From positions 1,908-14,635 of the forward strand of contig JAJZRT010000022.1 in NCBI GenBank assembly GCA_021802595.1: a stretch of 12,728 bases of DNA, in the 5' to 3' direction. Every line of letters begins with the position of its first letter. Within the stretch, counting starts at the first letter, position 1. The stretch is from Pseudomonadota bacterium. GTDB taxonomy: Bacteria; Pseudomonadota; Gammaproteobacteria; Burkholderiales; Thiobacillaceae. Positions 1 to 8,333 of the stretch are shown one piece after another. The translations under genes were made by a program, and so were the position numbers. A model generated the notes under the pieces. It did no database searches. It had not been told where the DNA came from and saw only the letters and a program-made list of their open reading frames with translations.

Positions 1-1206
1 GCGCGAAGAAGATGCGCGGATTCCCCACCGTTTGAGCGCGATGGTGGCCAACGCCAGGACGCAAAAGAGCGCGCCTGCATGGAAGGTGAACGCTGGCCCG
101 AGCCGGTCCCACAGCAGCCCGGCCAGCGCGCTGGCAACCAGCATGGTCAAGCCGCTGAGCAAATTGAAGAAGCCGAATGCGCTGCCGCGCAGGTCGGCGG
201 GCGCGGTATCCGCCACCATGGTCGCCAGCAACCCCTGGGTCATGCCCATGTGCAGGCCCCACAGGGCGACGCCGAGGAATACCACGCCCAAGGACTGAGC
301 ATAGGCCAGCACGAAATCCGCACCCATCAGCACGATCAGGCCGAGCGCCAGCAGCTTGGTGTGGCTCATGCTGTCCGACAGCTTGCCGAAGGGATACGCC
401 GAGGCCGCGTAGACGAGATTCATCGCCACCAGCACCAGCGGCACCCATGCCATCGGCAGTCCGCCCTGCTGGGCACGCAGGACCAGGAAGGCCTCGCTGA
501 AACGCGCCAGGGTGAAGATGGCGCCGATAGCCACGACCCACCAATAGGCTCGGCTCAGCCGCTTGAGTTCGCGCCAGTGGACGGGATTGACGGGTTTCTC
601 GGGCGGATGCCGCGCCGGCTCCCGCACGCCGAAGAACAGCAATGCGCCGGCTAGCACGCCCGGAATGATCGCAACCCAGAACACGGCGCGGAAATCGTCG
701 GCCCAGGCGAGCATCAGTCCAACCGCCAGCAACGGACCGGTAAACGCGCCGACCGTATCCAGGGACTGCCGTAAGCCGTAGGCTGCGCCGCGCACACCGG
801 GCGGTGCGATGTCCGCCACCAGCGCATCACGGGGCGCGCCGCGAATCCCCTTGCCGATCCGGTCCACGAAGCGCGCGGTGAGCACCATGCCGGCACTCGT
901 CGCGATGGCGAACAGCGGCTTGCTCAGCGCGCCGAGACCGTAGCCGATGACGGCCAGCATCTTGCGCCTGCCGAGATAGTCGCTCAACGTGCCGGAGAAC
1001 ACCTTGACGATCAGCGCGGCCGATTCGGCAACGCCTTCGATGAGGCCGACGGTGAAGGCGCTTGCACCCAGCACCGACACCAGGAATACCGGCAGCAGGC
1101 TGTGGATGATTTCCGAAGAGATATCCGCCAGCATGCTGACGAAGCCGAGCGCCCAGATGCCTGTCGGAATATTACGCAAGCGTTTCTCGTCTGGTAGGTT
1201 CGTCAT
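1..1206 (-). CDS. MFS transporter, metal-operon associated (3' end cut by window edge)
   Basis: An open frame of 402 codons runs from the ATG at 1206-1204 to the first base of the window without a stop, so the C-terminus is missing but most of a roughly 400-residue MFS protein is present. The product is strongly hydrophobic with a pattern fitting about twelve membrane segments. MFS motif A is visible in loop 2-3 as GTLSDYLGRRK (G72, D76, G79, R80, R81). The N-terminal region has a conserved-looking SEIIHSLLP stretch in TM1. The start codon overlaps the stop of the RND pump as ATGA and is preceded by AAAGGAA at a suitable distance, so translation is probably coupled. Context suggests inner-membrane export of a metal or metal complex, comparable to the MFS nickel permeases found beside RND genes (NreB/NrsD), but I cannot confirm that homology. 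No His-rich tail is visible up to the edge. Substrate unknown. Confidence 0.85.
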   Translation of the reverse strand, partial: MTNLPDEKRLRNIPTGIWALGFVSMLADISSEIIHSLLPVFLVSVLGASAFTVGLIEGVAESAALIVKVFSGTLSDYLGRRKMLAVIGYGLGALSKPLFAIATSAGMVLTARFVDRIGKGIRGAPRDALVADIAPPGVRGAAYGLRQSLDTVGAFTGPLLAVGLMLAWADDFRAVFWVAIIPGVLAGALLFFGVREPARHPPEKPVNPVHWRELKRLSRAYWWVVAIGAIFTLARFSEAFLVLRAQQGGLPMAWVPLVLVAMNLVYAASAYPFGKLSDSMSHTKLLALGLIVLMGADFVLAYAQSLGVVFLGVALWGLHMGMTQGLLATMVADTAPADLRGSAFGFFNLLSGLTMLVASALAGLLWDRLGPAFTFHAGALFCVLALATIALKRWGIRASSSR

Positions 1207-4200
1207 AAGTTCCTTTGGTTGTTGTCGGGATTGAATCGCCCGTAGCGCAGCGCCAAACTGGGCATCACCAGTAGATTGAGGGCGGTGGCAGTGAACAGCC
1301 CCCCCAGGATCACCAACGCCATGGGGCCTTCGATCTCCCGCCCCGGATCGCCGCTGCCGATCGCCAAGGGCAGCAGGCCCAAGGCCGTCGCGAGCGCGGT
1401 CATGAGGATCGGCGTTAGTCGCTCCACGGCGCCGCGCACGGCAGCTTCCGGCCCCCAGGGCATGCCTTCCACGGTCACCAGTTGATCGTAGTGGGACAGC
1501 AGCATCACCGAGTTGCGCAGGGTGATACCAAACAAGGTCACGAAACCGACCAGGGAGCCCAGGGAAATCCCGCCGCCCGTGGCGAAGACGGCCAACACCC
1601 CGCCGGCCAGGGCGAAAGGCAAGTTGAGCAGCACCAGAGAAAGGTTGCGCCAGCGCCTCAGGGTGAGCCAGAGCAGCATGACGATAGCCACCGCCGCAAC
1701 CACCGAATGCATCAGCAGCGCGCGCAGGGAGGCAGACTGGGCGAGGGCTTCGCCGCCGAACTCGACGTAATTGCCGGGGCTCAGATCAACTTTCGCCAGG
1801 CTCCTCCTGGCGTCGGCGACGAATGTGGCCACGTCCCGGCCGGCGACGTTGCAGGTGATGGTCTGCACCCGCCGGGCGCCGTTGTGCAGCACCACATAGC
1901 GGCCAGAGGTCGCATACACGTCGGCGAGTTGGTCGAGGCGCACGAAGGCGCCAGCCGCGTTCCTGAGCGGCAGCGCCTTCACGTCGGCGATCGAGCGCCG
2001 GGCCGCGGGCGGCAGGATGACGTTCACGTTGAAGACACGGTTGCCATCATAGACCTGCCCGACCACCGACCCTTGGAAGGCCGTCTCCACGGCATCGAGC
2101 ACGTCCACCGCGTCGAACCCCCAGCGTGCCAGCGCCTCGGGGCGCACCCGGACGCCCAGTTCGGGTGTGCCGGGCGGCGACTGGATCTGGACCTCGGTGG
2201 CGCCGGGCACCTGCCCCAGCGCCTGGGCCACGCGCTGGGCCTCGGCGTCAAGCGTATCGAGTTCGTTGCCGTAGATGTTCACCACCACCGCCGCCGTATA
2301 GCCGGAGAGGGTTTCCTCCACACGCTCGGTAAGAAAGGTCTTGAGAGCGGAGCTCACGCCGGGAATGCCGGACAACGCCCTACGGATGTTTGCCTGGGCA
2401 AACTCCGCCTCCTCCCCGGACAGCGGTTTCAGATCGATGTCTAGCTCGCTGTAGTGCGTACCCCAGGTATCATCGGCCTTCTCGGCGCGCCCCACCCGCT
2501 GGCTGACCGCCCGCACGGCCGGCAGCTTCAGCAGTTCCGCCGAGACCTGGCGGCCGATGCGCAGCGACTCCGCGATCGAGGTACCCGGAACGGCGGACAT
2601 GTGCAGGATGTAATGTCCCTCCTTCAGCTCGGGCAGGAAACTGCCGCCGAAGAAAGGGAGTGTCGCCAGGCCAGCCAAGGTGAGCAACCCGACCGTAGCG
2701 ATGATGACGCGGTAGTGGTGCTCGACGCCCACGATGAGGTTCCGGTATCGCTCCTTCAGCCAGCGGGCGAGGGCAGCATCATGCTCGGGCAGCGCCCTGC
2801 CGGGCAGCAGCGTGAGACAGAGCGCCGGCGTGACGGTGATGGCCACCAGCAGGGAAGCCAGGGTCGCCAGGAGGTAAGCCGTGCCCAGCGGCGAGAACAG
2901 CCGTCCCGCAAGCCCAGGCATGGTGAGCACCGGCAGGAACACCAGGGCGATGGCGAAGGTGGCGTAGACCACCGCGCTTCTCACCTCCAGCGCGGCATCG
3001 AGCACCACCTCCAGGATCAGGGCCGGGGCCGGCCGATGGCGATTCTCGCGCAGGCGCCGGTAGATGTTCTCCACCACGATGATGGCGTCGTCCACCAGCA
3101 GGCCGATGGCGATGGCCAACCCGCCGAGGGTCATGGTGTTGAGGCTGATGCCCCGCTGCGTCATGACCGTGACTGCGGCGAGCAGAGAAAGCGGGATGGC
3201 GGTGAGCGCGATAAGGGATGTGCGCCAGTTGAAGAGGAACAGCACCACCACGGCGACCACTAGGACCGCGCCGAAGAGCAGCGAATGCGCCACGTTGCGG
3301 GTCGCGGTCTCGATGAAGTTGGCGGGCCGGAACACATCGGAATGCAGCGTGACCTTCTCGCCGTCGAGGCTCCCGCGCAATTCGCCCAGGGCCCGCTCAA
3401 CTGCCTCGGCGACGGCTAGCGTGTTGGCGCCGTACTGTTCGGAAATCACCAGTTGCACCCCCGGCGCCCCGCCGATTTGGGCGGCGCCGATAGGCGGTTC
3501 GGGCGCTTCGCGTACCTCGGCCACGTCGCCGAGCACCAGGTTGGCGCCACCCTGGCTTCGCACCACGGTGCGGGCGAGCTCGGCCACAGTCAGGGACTGG
3601 GCCTGAGTGCGCAGGACGACGCGCTGGTTGACATTGTCGATGAAGCCCGCGCCACGCACGCCGGTGGCGCGGCGCGCCACGTCCAGCACGTCGGAGAGGG
3701 CCAGATCGTACTTGATGAGGCGCTCCGGCTTGACCTGGATCTGGAATTCCTTCGCCTCGCCGCCGAACACGGCCACCTTGGCGACCCCGGGCACGGAAAG
3801 CAGTCGCGGCTTCAGGATCCAGTCGGCCAGGGTGCGCATATCCATGAGGGAGCGCTGGGTCGAAGTGAGGCCGATGGCCATGACCACGCTGGTGGAGGAG
3901 GTCAGCGGCGACATGGACGGAGCCTGGACGCCACGCGGCAACTGGGTGGCCAACGCCGCCAGGCGCTCGTTAACGTTCTGGCGGTCGCGCCAGATGTCGC
4001 TGCCTGGATCGAAGGTGGCGGTGATGACCGACAGCCCCTGAATGGATTGGGAGCGCAGCGCCTCGATACCCGCCACGCCGTTGATGGCGTTCTCGACGGG
4101 CTGGGTCACCAGCACTTCGACCTGCTCCGGAGCGAGGCCGGGCGCCTCGGTCTGGATGTTGACCTGGGGCGGAGCAAATTCGGGGAAGACGTCATAGTTG

Positions 4201-4325
4201 GCGCCGCCCAGGGCATAGACGCCGTAGCCCGCCAACAGCAAGGCGAGCGTGATCACCACCCCCTTGTAGCGCAGGGAGAAGCCGACGATGGCGGCGAGCC
4301 AGCCGGCGCGCAGACCATCCTTCAT
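1203..4325 (-). CDS. Heavy-metal efflux RND pump, CusA/CzcA family
   Basis: The 1040-residue product is the usual size for HME-RND inner-membrane pumps, which use the proton gradient to move metal ions from periplasm or cytoplasm into an outer-membrane channel. TM1 lies at about 22-40, followed by the family's DVFPEFAPPQV segment (45-55) and the first periplasmic region to about 340. TM2-TM6 lie at about 345-510 and a second periplasmic region at about 565-865, followed by TM8-TM12. TM4 carries the proton-relay motif as AIGLLVDDAIIVVEN (406-420; D412, D413, E419). This differs from the DFGxxxDGA typical of CzcA/CnrA and the AIGxxxDAA typical of CusA. There is no Met between 576 and 872, unlike copper/silver CusA pumps with their methionine pathway. 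A divalent ion such as Ni or Co is therefore favoured, by inference. The ATG at 4325 overlaps the adaptor stop (ATGA). The same frame is open upstream to 4928, but that stretch is adaptor sequence in another frame. Confidence 0.95.
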   Translation of the reverse strand: MKDGLRAGWLAAIVGFSLRYKGVVITLALLLAGYGVYALGGANYDVFPEFAPPQVNIQTEAPGLAPEQVEVLVTQPVENAINGVAGIEALRSQSIQGLSVITATFDPGSDIWRDRQNVNERLAALATQLPRGVQAPSMSPLTSSTSVVMAIGLTSTQRSLMDMRTLADWILKPRLLSVPGVAKVAVFGGEAKEFQIQVKPERLIKYDLALSDVLDVARRATGVRGAGFIDNVNQRVVLRTQAQSLTVAELARTVVRSQGGANLVLGDVAEVREAPEPPIGAAQIGGAPGVQLVISEQYGANTLAVAEAVERALGELRGSLDGEKVTLHSDVFRPANFIETATRNVAHSLLFGAVLVVAVVVLFLFNWRTSLIALTAIPLSLLAAVTVMTQRGISLNTMTLGGLAIAIGLLVDDAIIVVENIYRRLRENRHRPAPALILEVVLDAALEVRSAVVYATFAIALVFLPVLTMPGLAGRLFSPLGTAYLLATLASLLVAITVTPALCLTLLPGRALPEHDAALARWLKERYRNLIVGVEHHYRVIIATVGLLTLAGLATLPFFGGSFLPELKEGHYILHMSAVPGTSIAESLRIGRQVSAELLKLPAVRAVSQRVGRAEKADDTWGTHYSELDIDLKPLSGEEAEFAQANIRRALSGIPGVSSALKTFLTERVEETLSGYTAAVVVNIYGNELDTLDAEAQRVAQALGQVPGATEVQIQSPPGTPELGVRVRPEALARWGFDAVDVLDAVETAFQGSVVGQVYDGNRVFNVNVILPPAARRSIADVKALPLRNAAGAFVRLDQLADVYATSGRYVVLHNGARRVQTITCNVAGRDVATFVADARRSLAKVDLSPGNYVEFGGEALAQSASLRALLMHSVVAAVAIVMLLWLTLRRWRNLSLVLLNLPFALAGGVLAVFATGGGISLGSLVGFVTLFGITLRNSVMLLSHYDQLVTVEGMPWGPEAAVRGAVERLTPILMTALATALGLLPLAIGSGDPGREIEGPMALVILGGLFTATALNLLVMPSLALRYGRFNPDNNQRNL

Positions 4326-5362
4326 TTGTCGCCCTCGCCCACCTGGATCTGGCTGCGCAGCTCTTCCGAGAGCAGGGTCTGGGCGCCGCGCACCACCACG
4401 TTCAGGGACGGCATCCCCGGCACGAACCAGCCCTCGTCCACCGGCTGCGCACCCGTCAGCTCGCGGCGCACGAAGCGGTCGGGCGCGCTCTGCACGTAGT
4501 ACCAGGCCTTTCCCTGCCACCAGACCACCGCATCGGCCGGGACGACGGCGCCGCTGCGTTCCGCGCCGATGGGCAGATAGGCGGTGAGGGTAGTGCCGGG
4601 CAGCAACCCATCGGAAGAGGCAGCGTAGAAGAAGGTCGGCCCCTGGATGCGGGGATCGGCTTGGGGCGAGGGGGAAATCAGCGTCGCGGTCCGGAAGCTG
4701 CTGTCGCTGGCCGCCACTCGTGCTGTGGCCGGCGGCTTGGGTAGCGCCGCGCCGGCCGGCGTCGCCACCCGCATCAGGACCTCCCTTCCCACGGCGAGGC
4801 GCTCGAAGCTCGCGGCATCGCCCGCGACAGCCGCAGCCAGCTCGCCGCCCCATTTCTGGCGCGCCCCGCGTTCCACCGCCTCCTGGGCTTCGGCCGCGCC
4901 CCGCGCCGCTGCCTCGTCGGTCTGCCACTGGGCGTGCGCCGCTTCCAGGGCCTTGGTCGAGACGTTGAACTCATCGCCGTGCAGCGACTTGATCCGCTCG
5001 TATTCTCGGTGGGAGGCCTGGGCGGCCGCTCGGGTGCGCTCGACCTGGGTACGGGCGGCACCATAGGCGTTGCGCAGGTCGATCAGATCCTGAGGCGGCA
5101 AGACCGTGGCCAGTGCCTCCACTTCCCCGCGCCTGGTGGCCGTCTGCACTGGCGCGACCGCGATGTCGGCGCGTTTCTGCGTCGCGGCGTCGAAGACCAC
5201 CGCGATGCCGTCCGGCTGGGCGAGCACGCGGGATGGCACCTGAACCGGCCTCTCCCGCTCCGCTTCGAGGGCGAGTTCCTTACGGCCTTCGATAAAACCC
5301 CAGATGGCGAGGGCGGCGACGGCAAGGCCGACGGCAGTCAGGATGAATGTTTTTTTTCTCAT
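4322..5362 (-). CDS. Periplasmic adaptor (membrane fusion) subunit of metal RND pump
   Basis: This 346-residue protein would bridge the RND pump and the outer-membrane factor in the periplasm. An N-terminal signal-anchor (MRKKTFILTAVGLAVAALAIWGF) precedes the mature domains. Residues about 92-165 are Ala/Glu/Arg/Gln-rich and helical, fitting the alpha-hairpin of adaptors. Residues about 195-345 are beta-rich, with a typical barrel and membrane-proximal pattern (GLLPGTTLTAYLPIG; AVVPADAVVWWQGKAWYYV). It is on the short side for CusB/CzcB and has no obvious extra metal-binding Met or His cluster at the N-terminus. The ATG is 2 bp after the outer-membrane factor stop and is preceded by GGGGAA, and the gene ends in an ATGA overlap with the pump, so the three subunits are co-translated. 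Codons 2-5 contain a run of eight A residues, a potential slippage tract. Confidence 0.92.
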   Translation of the reverse strand: MRKKTFILTAVGLAVAALAIWGFIEGRKELALEAERERPVQVPSRVLAQPDGIAVVFDAATQKRADIAVAPVQTATRRGEVEALATVLPPQDLIDLRNAYGAARTQVERTRAAAQASHREYERIKSLHGDEFNVSTKALEAAHAQWQTDEAAARGAAEAQEAVERGARQKWGGELAAAVAGDAASFERLAVGREVLMRVATPAGAALPKPPATARVAASDSSFRTATLISPSPQADPRIQGPTFFYAASSDGLLPGTTLTAYLPIGAERSGAVVPADAVVWWQGKAWYYVQSAPDRFVRRELTGAQPVDEGWFVPGMPSLNVVVRGAQTLLSEELRSQIQVGEGDK

Positions 5363-5364
5363 GC

Positions 5365-6777
5365 TTATTCCCCACGGGGCTGCTGTTTCGACGACATGAT
5401 CCGCTCCGGCGCAATCGGCGCCTCACCGGCCCCGATCGGTCGGCGCAAGGCGTCTTCCAGCCTTCCCAGGCTTTGCTGCGCTTGGGTCAGGGCGCTGACG
5501 CGGGCGAGTTCGGCGGCGGCGGTTTCATAGCGTGCGGATATCCAGGAAAGCCGATCTGCTTCCCCGGCCTGAAAGGCGGCGGCGACGGCGCGCTCCGTTT
5601 TTTGCTGGTCGCGCAGCAGCGCGTTGGCCGTCTCCAACATCTGGTCGGCATGATCGTAGCTGGCGAGCGCTTCATCGACCTCGGCGATGGCCTTGGCCTG
5701 CACCGCGAGGAAGTCCGCGGCGGCTTCCTCGCGCCGCGCCTTGGCCTCGGCGATGGAGCCCTGGTTGCGGTTTAAGAGCGGCAGCACGAGGGAAAGCCCC
5801 AGCGACCACTTCACCTGGCCGGCGTCCCAGGTGTAGCCGGGACCTAGCGAGATGTCCGGGTACTGCTTGGCGATATCCAGTTGCAGCGCCGATTGGGCGG
5901 CCTCGTAGTCAGCCAGCGCCGCGAGCACATCGGGGCGAGTGAGGAGGGCCTGGCGCCGCAGCGTGGCGGACGGCAGGGCCGAAAGTGACGGTAGTCGGTC
6001 GAAGGCGTCGTAGGAAATCTCTACCCTTTCGAGCGCCGCGTCCGGCACGCCGACGGCGGCGGCGAGCCGCGCACGGTTCTCGGCTTGCTGCTTCTGGTTC
6101 TCGCGCAGGGCAAGCGCGGCCCGGTTGAGCGTGAGACGCGCCTGCGTGAGCTCCGGCTGGGAGGCGAAGCCTGCCGCGAAGCGACGCTCGATCATTCGCT
6201 CGATCTGCTCCTGCAGGTCGCGCTGCGAGCGCACCAGCGCCTCGGTCGGATAGGCCGCCAGCAGGCTCGCCCGCACCCGGCTGCGAACTTGCCAGACGGC
6301 TTCGGCCTCGCGCAGCCGCGCGGCCTGCGCGAGATAGCGTGCTTGCTCGATGCGAATGTCGCGCTTGCCGGCGGTCTCGAACGGGAGGTCGAGCGTGAGG
6401 CCGTTGGTCCAGGGAGATTGGCCCGCGGGCGCATCCATGTTGCGCTGGAACGAAATGCCGCCCGTCGGATTCGGTCGCGCACCCGCAGTGATGGTGGCGG
6501 CCTCCGCGGCGAGCCGCTGCGCCTGCGCACGGTCGAGGTCGGGATGGAAATTGAAGGCTGCCAGGGTGAGCATGTCCAAATCCCAGACCTTGGGTGGCCA
6601 TACGGTCGGTGCCTGGCCGGATGCGCGCTCGACGAATTGCCGGACGGCAGGGGCGTCCAGACGCCGCGACTCCAGGGCGGTCTGCTGCGCGCCGGGATCG
6701 ATCGGTTTGGCGGTGTAGCTCGCGCATCCGGCAAGCAACAGCAAGGCGTAAGTAAGGATATTTGACAGGCGAATCAT
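5365..6777 (-). CDS. TolC-family outer-membrane factor lipoprotein of metal efflux system
   Basis: The 470-residue product is the expected length for a CusC/CzcC-type outer-membrane channel that receives substrate from the RND-adaptor complex. The N-terminus is a lipoprotein signal peptide with lipobox LLAGC, so Cys18 should be lipidated after cleavage. Two OEP repeats follow. The first spans about 65-255, including PNPTGGISF and the strand-turn LPFETAGKRD. The second spans about 270-450, including YPDISLGPGYTWD and LVLPLLNRNQGSIAEAKARRE. Each is followed by a long Ala/Glu/Gln-rich helix typical of the periplasmic barrel. ATG at 6777 is preceded by GCGGAGAGA. It lies 154 bp after the kinase stop, the only sizeable gap in the cluster, so it may start a separately promoted efflux transcription unit. 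The substrate cannot be read from this subunit. Confidence 0.93.
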   Translation of the reverse strand: MIRLSNILTYALLLLAGCASYTAKPIDPGAQQTALESRRLDAPAVRQFVERASGQAPTVWPPKVWDLDMLTLAAFNFHPDLDRAQAQRLAAEAATITAGARPNPTGGISFQRNMDAPAGQSPWTNGLTLDLPFETAGKRDIRIEQARYLAQAARLREAEAVWQVRSRVRASLLAAYPTEALVRSQRDLQEQIERMIERRFAAGFASQPELTQARLTLNRAALALRENQKQQAENRARLAAAVGVPDAALERVEISYDAFDRLPSLSALPSATLRRQALLTRPDVLAALADYEAAQSALQLDIAKQYPDISLGPGYTWDAGQVKWSLGLSLVLPLLNRNQGSIAEAKARREEAAADFLAVQAKAIAEVDEALASYDHADQMLETANALLRDQQKTERAVAAAFQAGEADRLSWISARYETAAAELARVSALTQAQQSLGRLEDALRRPIGAGEAPIAPERIMSSKQQPRGE

Positions 6778-6931
6778 TCTCTCCGCTCACACATGACGGG
6801 TTGCAAACAGCATGGGCTGCGGAGAAGGATAGAGACAAAGCAGGAACCGGAAGATGACCACAACCTGTCCGTTTGGACATCTTCGCGCCGGGTCTGGAGC
6901 GAGCAAGCCGACGCAGCGGTTGGGATCGGAA
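6778..6931 (-). promoter_or_regulatory. Candidate regulatory gap before the efflux genes, with alternative hairpins
   Basis: This 154-bp gap separates the kinase stop from the outer-membrane factor ATG. It contains 7-bp inverted arms GAAGATG (6850-6856) and CATCTTC (6878-6884). A second pair, TGTCC (6866-6870) and GGACA (6875-6879), reuses bases 6878-6879, so the two hairpins exclude each other. I see no T-tract that would make either a clear terminator and no convincing sigma70 hexamer pair. In related systems the CusR/CopR-type regulator binds a dyad upstream of the outer-membrane factor gene, so this is the natural place for its target. I cannot match a known box with confidence. Confidence 0.35.
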
Positions 6932-8329
6932 TCAGCCGGCGGCCGTCGCGCTCGGAAACGCCAGCGTGACGGTCGTGCCGTGATCGATCTCGCTTCGAAT
7001 CGAAATCGTGCCGCCGTGCATTTGCATGATCGACTGGACAATGGCCAGGCCAAGGCCGGTGCCTTGCCCCTGTCGCGGGCGTGCCGCATCGGCCCGGTAA
7101 AAGCGCTCCAGCACATGGGGCAGATCCTCGGGCGGAATCCCATGGCCCGTGTCGCTCACGGTGATCGCCATGTGGTCTGGTTGCGGCTGGATATCGACGG
7201 TAATCCGCCCGCCATCAGGTGTATGACGCAAGGCGTTTGCCACGAGATTGCCCAGTGCCCTGCGCAGGAGCGCCGAATCCGCCAGAATCGTGCCTTCGCC
7301 AAGAGACGTCAGCGTGATGCCTTGTTCGTCGGCCATGGCCTGGTAGAAGTCGAAGACGGCGACGACTTCCTGCTTGGCATCCAGCATTTGTCGACCGAGA
7401 TGAGCGTCCGGCTGCTCGCTGCGTGCCAGGAACAGCAGGGCGTCCACCATGCGCGACAGGCGGTCGTATTCGTCTGCCGCCGATTCGATGCACACCCGGT
7501 AATCCGCGTTCGCGCTCTCCTTGGAAAGCGCGATTTCGGCTTCGCCCCGAAGAATCTGGAGCGGCGTGCGAAGCTCATGGGCGATGTCGCCCGAGAAGCG
7601 CGAGATGCGGGCAAAGGATTCTTCGAGTCTCTCCAGGAGGCGATCGAAGTTTTTCGCGAGCGGTTTCACTTCGGCCGGCCAGGTTTCCTCGCCGATGCGG
7701 TGGTGCAGCCGTTCCACCCCGAGTCCATCGACGATCGCCGCCAGCCGGGAAACGGGTCGCAATCCGCGGCGGGCGATCAGGTAGCCGGCGCCCAGAGCGA
7801 CCGCCAGCGCGCCCGTAACGGCCAACAGCAAGACGCGCCGGTAGCTTGCCAGGAATTGCTCCTCTCTTTTCAGACTTAGCGCCGCATCGACCGTGTATCG
7901 CGTCGCAAGGTCGAAACCACCCCGCATGACTCGGTATTTCTCGCCGTCTGGAGCAAGCCAGCTCAGCGCCTCGCCGTTGTCCGGAGTTCGAATGGCCGCG
8001 AACGGGCCATGATCATCAAAGATGCTGCGCGAACCGGAGCTTTCCGCGACCACGCCCGCTTGTGCGCTGCGCACGCGGATAAATATCCCGGGAAGCGTTT
8101 CCGACTCATGCTGGACCTCTTCCCGCAATGCCGTCCAGTCATCGGGATGCAACAGCACGACGGCACGCACTTCGGCAATCTTCCCCGCCAAGAGGCGATC
8201 ATCCTCGTCATGCAGTTGCTGGATGAGTACCCAGTAGAGGCCGCTGCCAGCCGCCGCGATGACGATGACGCTGAGCAGCGCATACCAAAACGTGAGCCGT
8301 GCGGCGATCGAGCCCGTGTCGGCCGTCAT
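6932..8329 (-). CDS. Sensor histidine kinase, heavy-metal (CusS/CzcS) type
   Basis: A 465-residue membrane kinase predicted to sense periplasmic metal and phosphorylate the adjacent response regulator. TM1 is at about 17-37, the periplasmic sensor at about 38-165, TM2 at about 166-186 and HAMP at about 187-240. The DHp helix carries SGDIAHELRTPL with phospho-acceptor His251. The ATPase domain shows the N-box (N361, N365), the G1 box DTGHGIP (393-399), the F-box (ERFYR, from 408) and the G2 box GQGTGLGLA (421-429), so the enzyme looks intact. The sensor has His40, His61 and His74 but no Met/Cys cluster, so the metal is not evident. I chose ATG 8329, 4 bp after the regulator stop, giving the usual short N-terminus (MTADTGSIAARLT). 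An in-frame ATG at 8356 would add nine residues and overlap the regulator. Confidence 0.93.
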   Translation of the reverse strand: MTADTGSIAARLTFWYALLSVIVIAAAGSGLYWVLIQQLHDEDDRLLAGKIAEVRAVVLLHPDDWTALREEVQHESETLPGIFIRVRSAQAGVVAESSGSRSIFDDHGPFAAIRTPDNGEALSWLAPDGEKYRVMRGGFDLATRYTVDAALSLKREEQFLASYRRVLLLAVTGALAVALGAGYLIARRGLRPVSRLAAIVDGLGVERLHHRIGEETWPAEVKPLAKNFDRLLERLEESFARISRFSGDIAHELRTPLQILRGEAEIALSKESANADYRVCIESAADEYDRLSRMVDALLFLARSEQPDAHLGRQMLDAKQEVVAVFDFYQAMADEQGITLTSLGEGTILADSALLRRALGNLVANALRHTPDGGRITVDIQPQPDHMAITVSDTGHGIPPEDLPHVLERFYRADAARPRQGQGTGLGLAIVQSIMQMHGGTISIRSEIDHGTTVTLAFPSATAAG

Positions 8330-8333
8330 CGGC

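Noticed and set aside
1482..2444. 320-codon plus-strand frame opposite the RND gene
   Set aside because: Antisense shadow caused by GC-rich third positions; low-complexity translation rich in Gln/His/Arg with no domain.
3453..4499. 348-codon plus-strand frame opposite the RND and adaptor genes
   Set aside because: Same antisense shadow pattern, and it spans the junction of two well-supported genes.
4326..4928. In-frame N-terminal extension of the RND pump (201 more codons)
   Set aside because: The translation is Gly/Arg/Ala-rich with no family similarity and lies wholly over the adaptor gene in another frame. ATG 4325 gives a standard pump N-terminus with an ATGA overlap.
5986..5993. TGACGGTA copy within the outer-membrane factor gene
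   Set aside because: A single isolated copy in coding DNA is expected by chance in a window of this size; not counted with the cluster near the integrase.
5909..6880. 323-codon minus-strand frame over the outer-membrane factor
   Set aside because: Out-of-frame reading of the same sequence that encodes a lipobox and two OEP repeats.
6854..7879. 341-codon plus-strand frame opposite the kinase
   Set aside because: The opposite strand encodes a kinase with all catalytic boxes; this frame has no recognisable domain.
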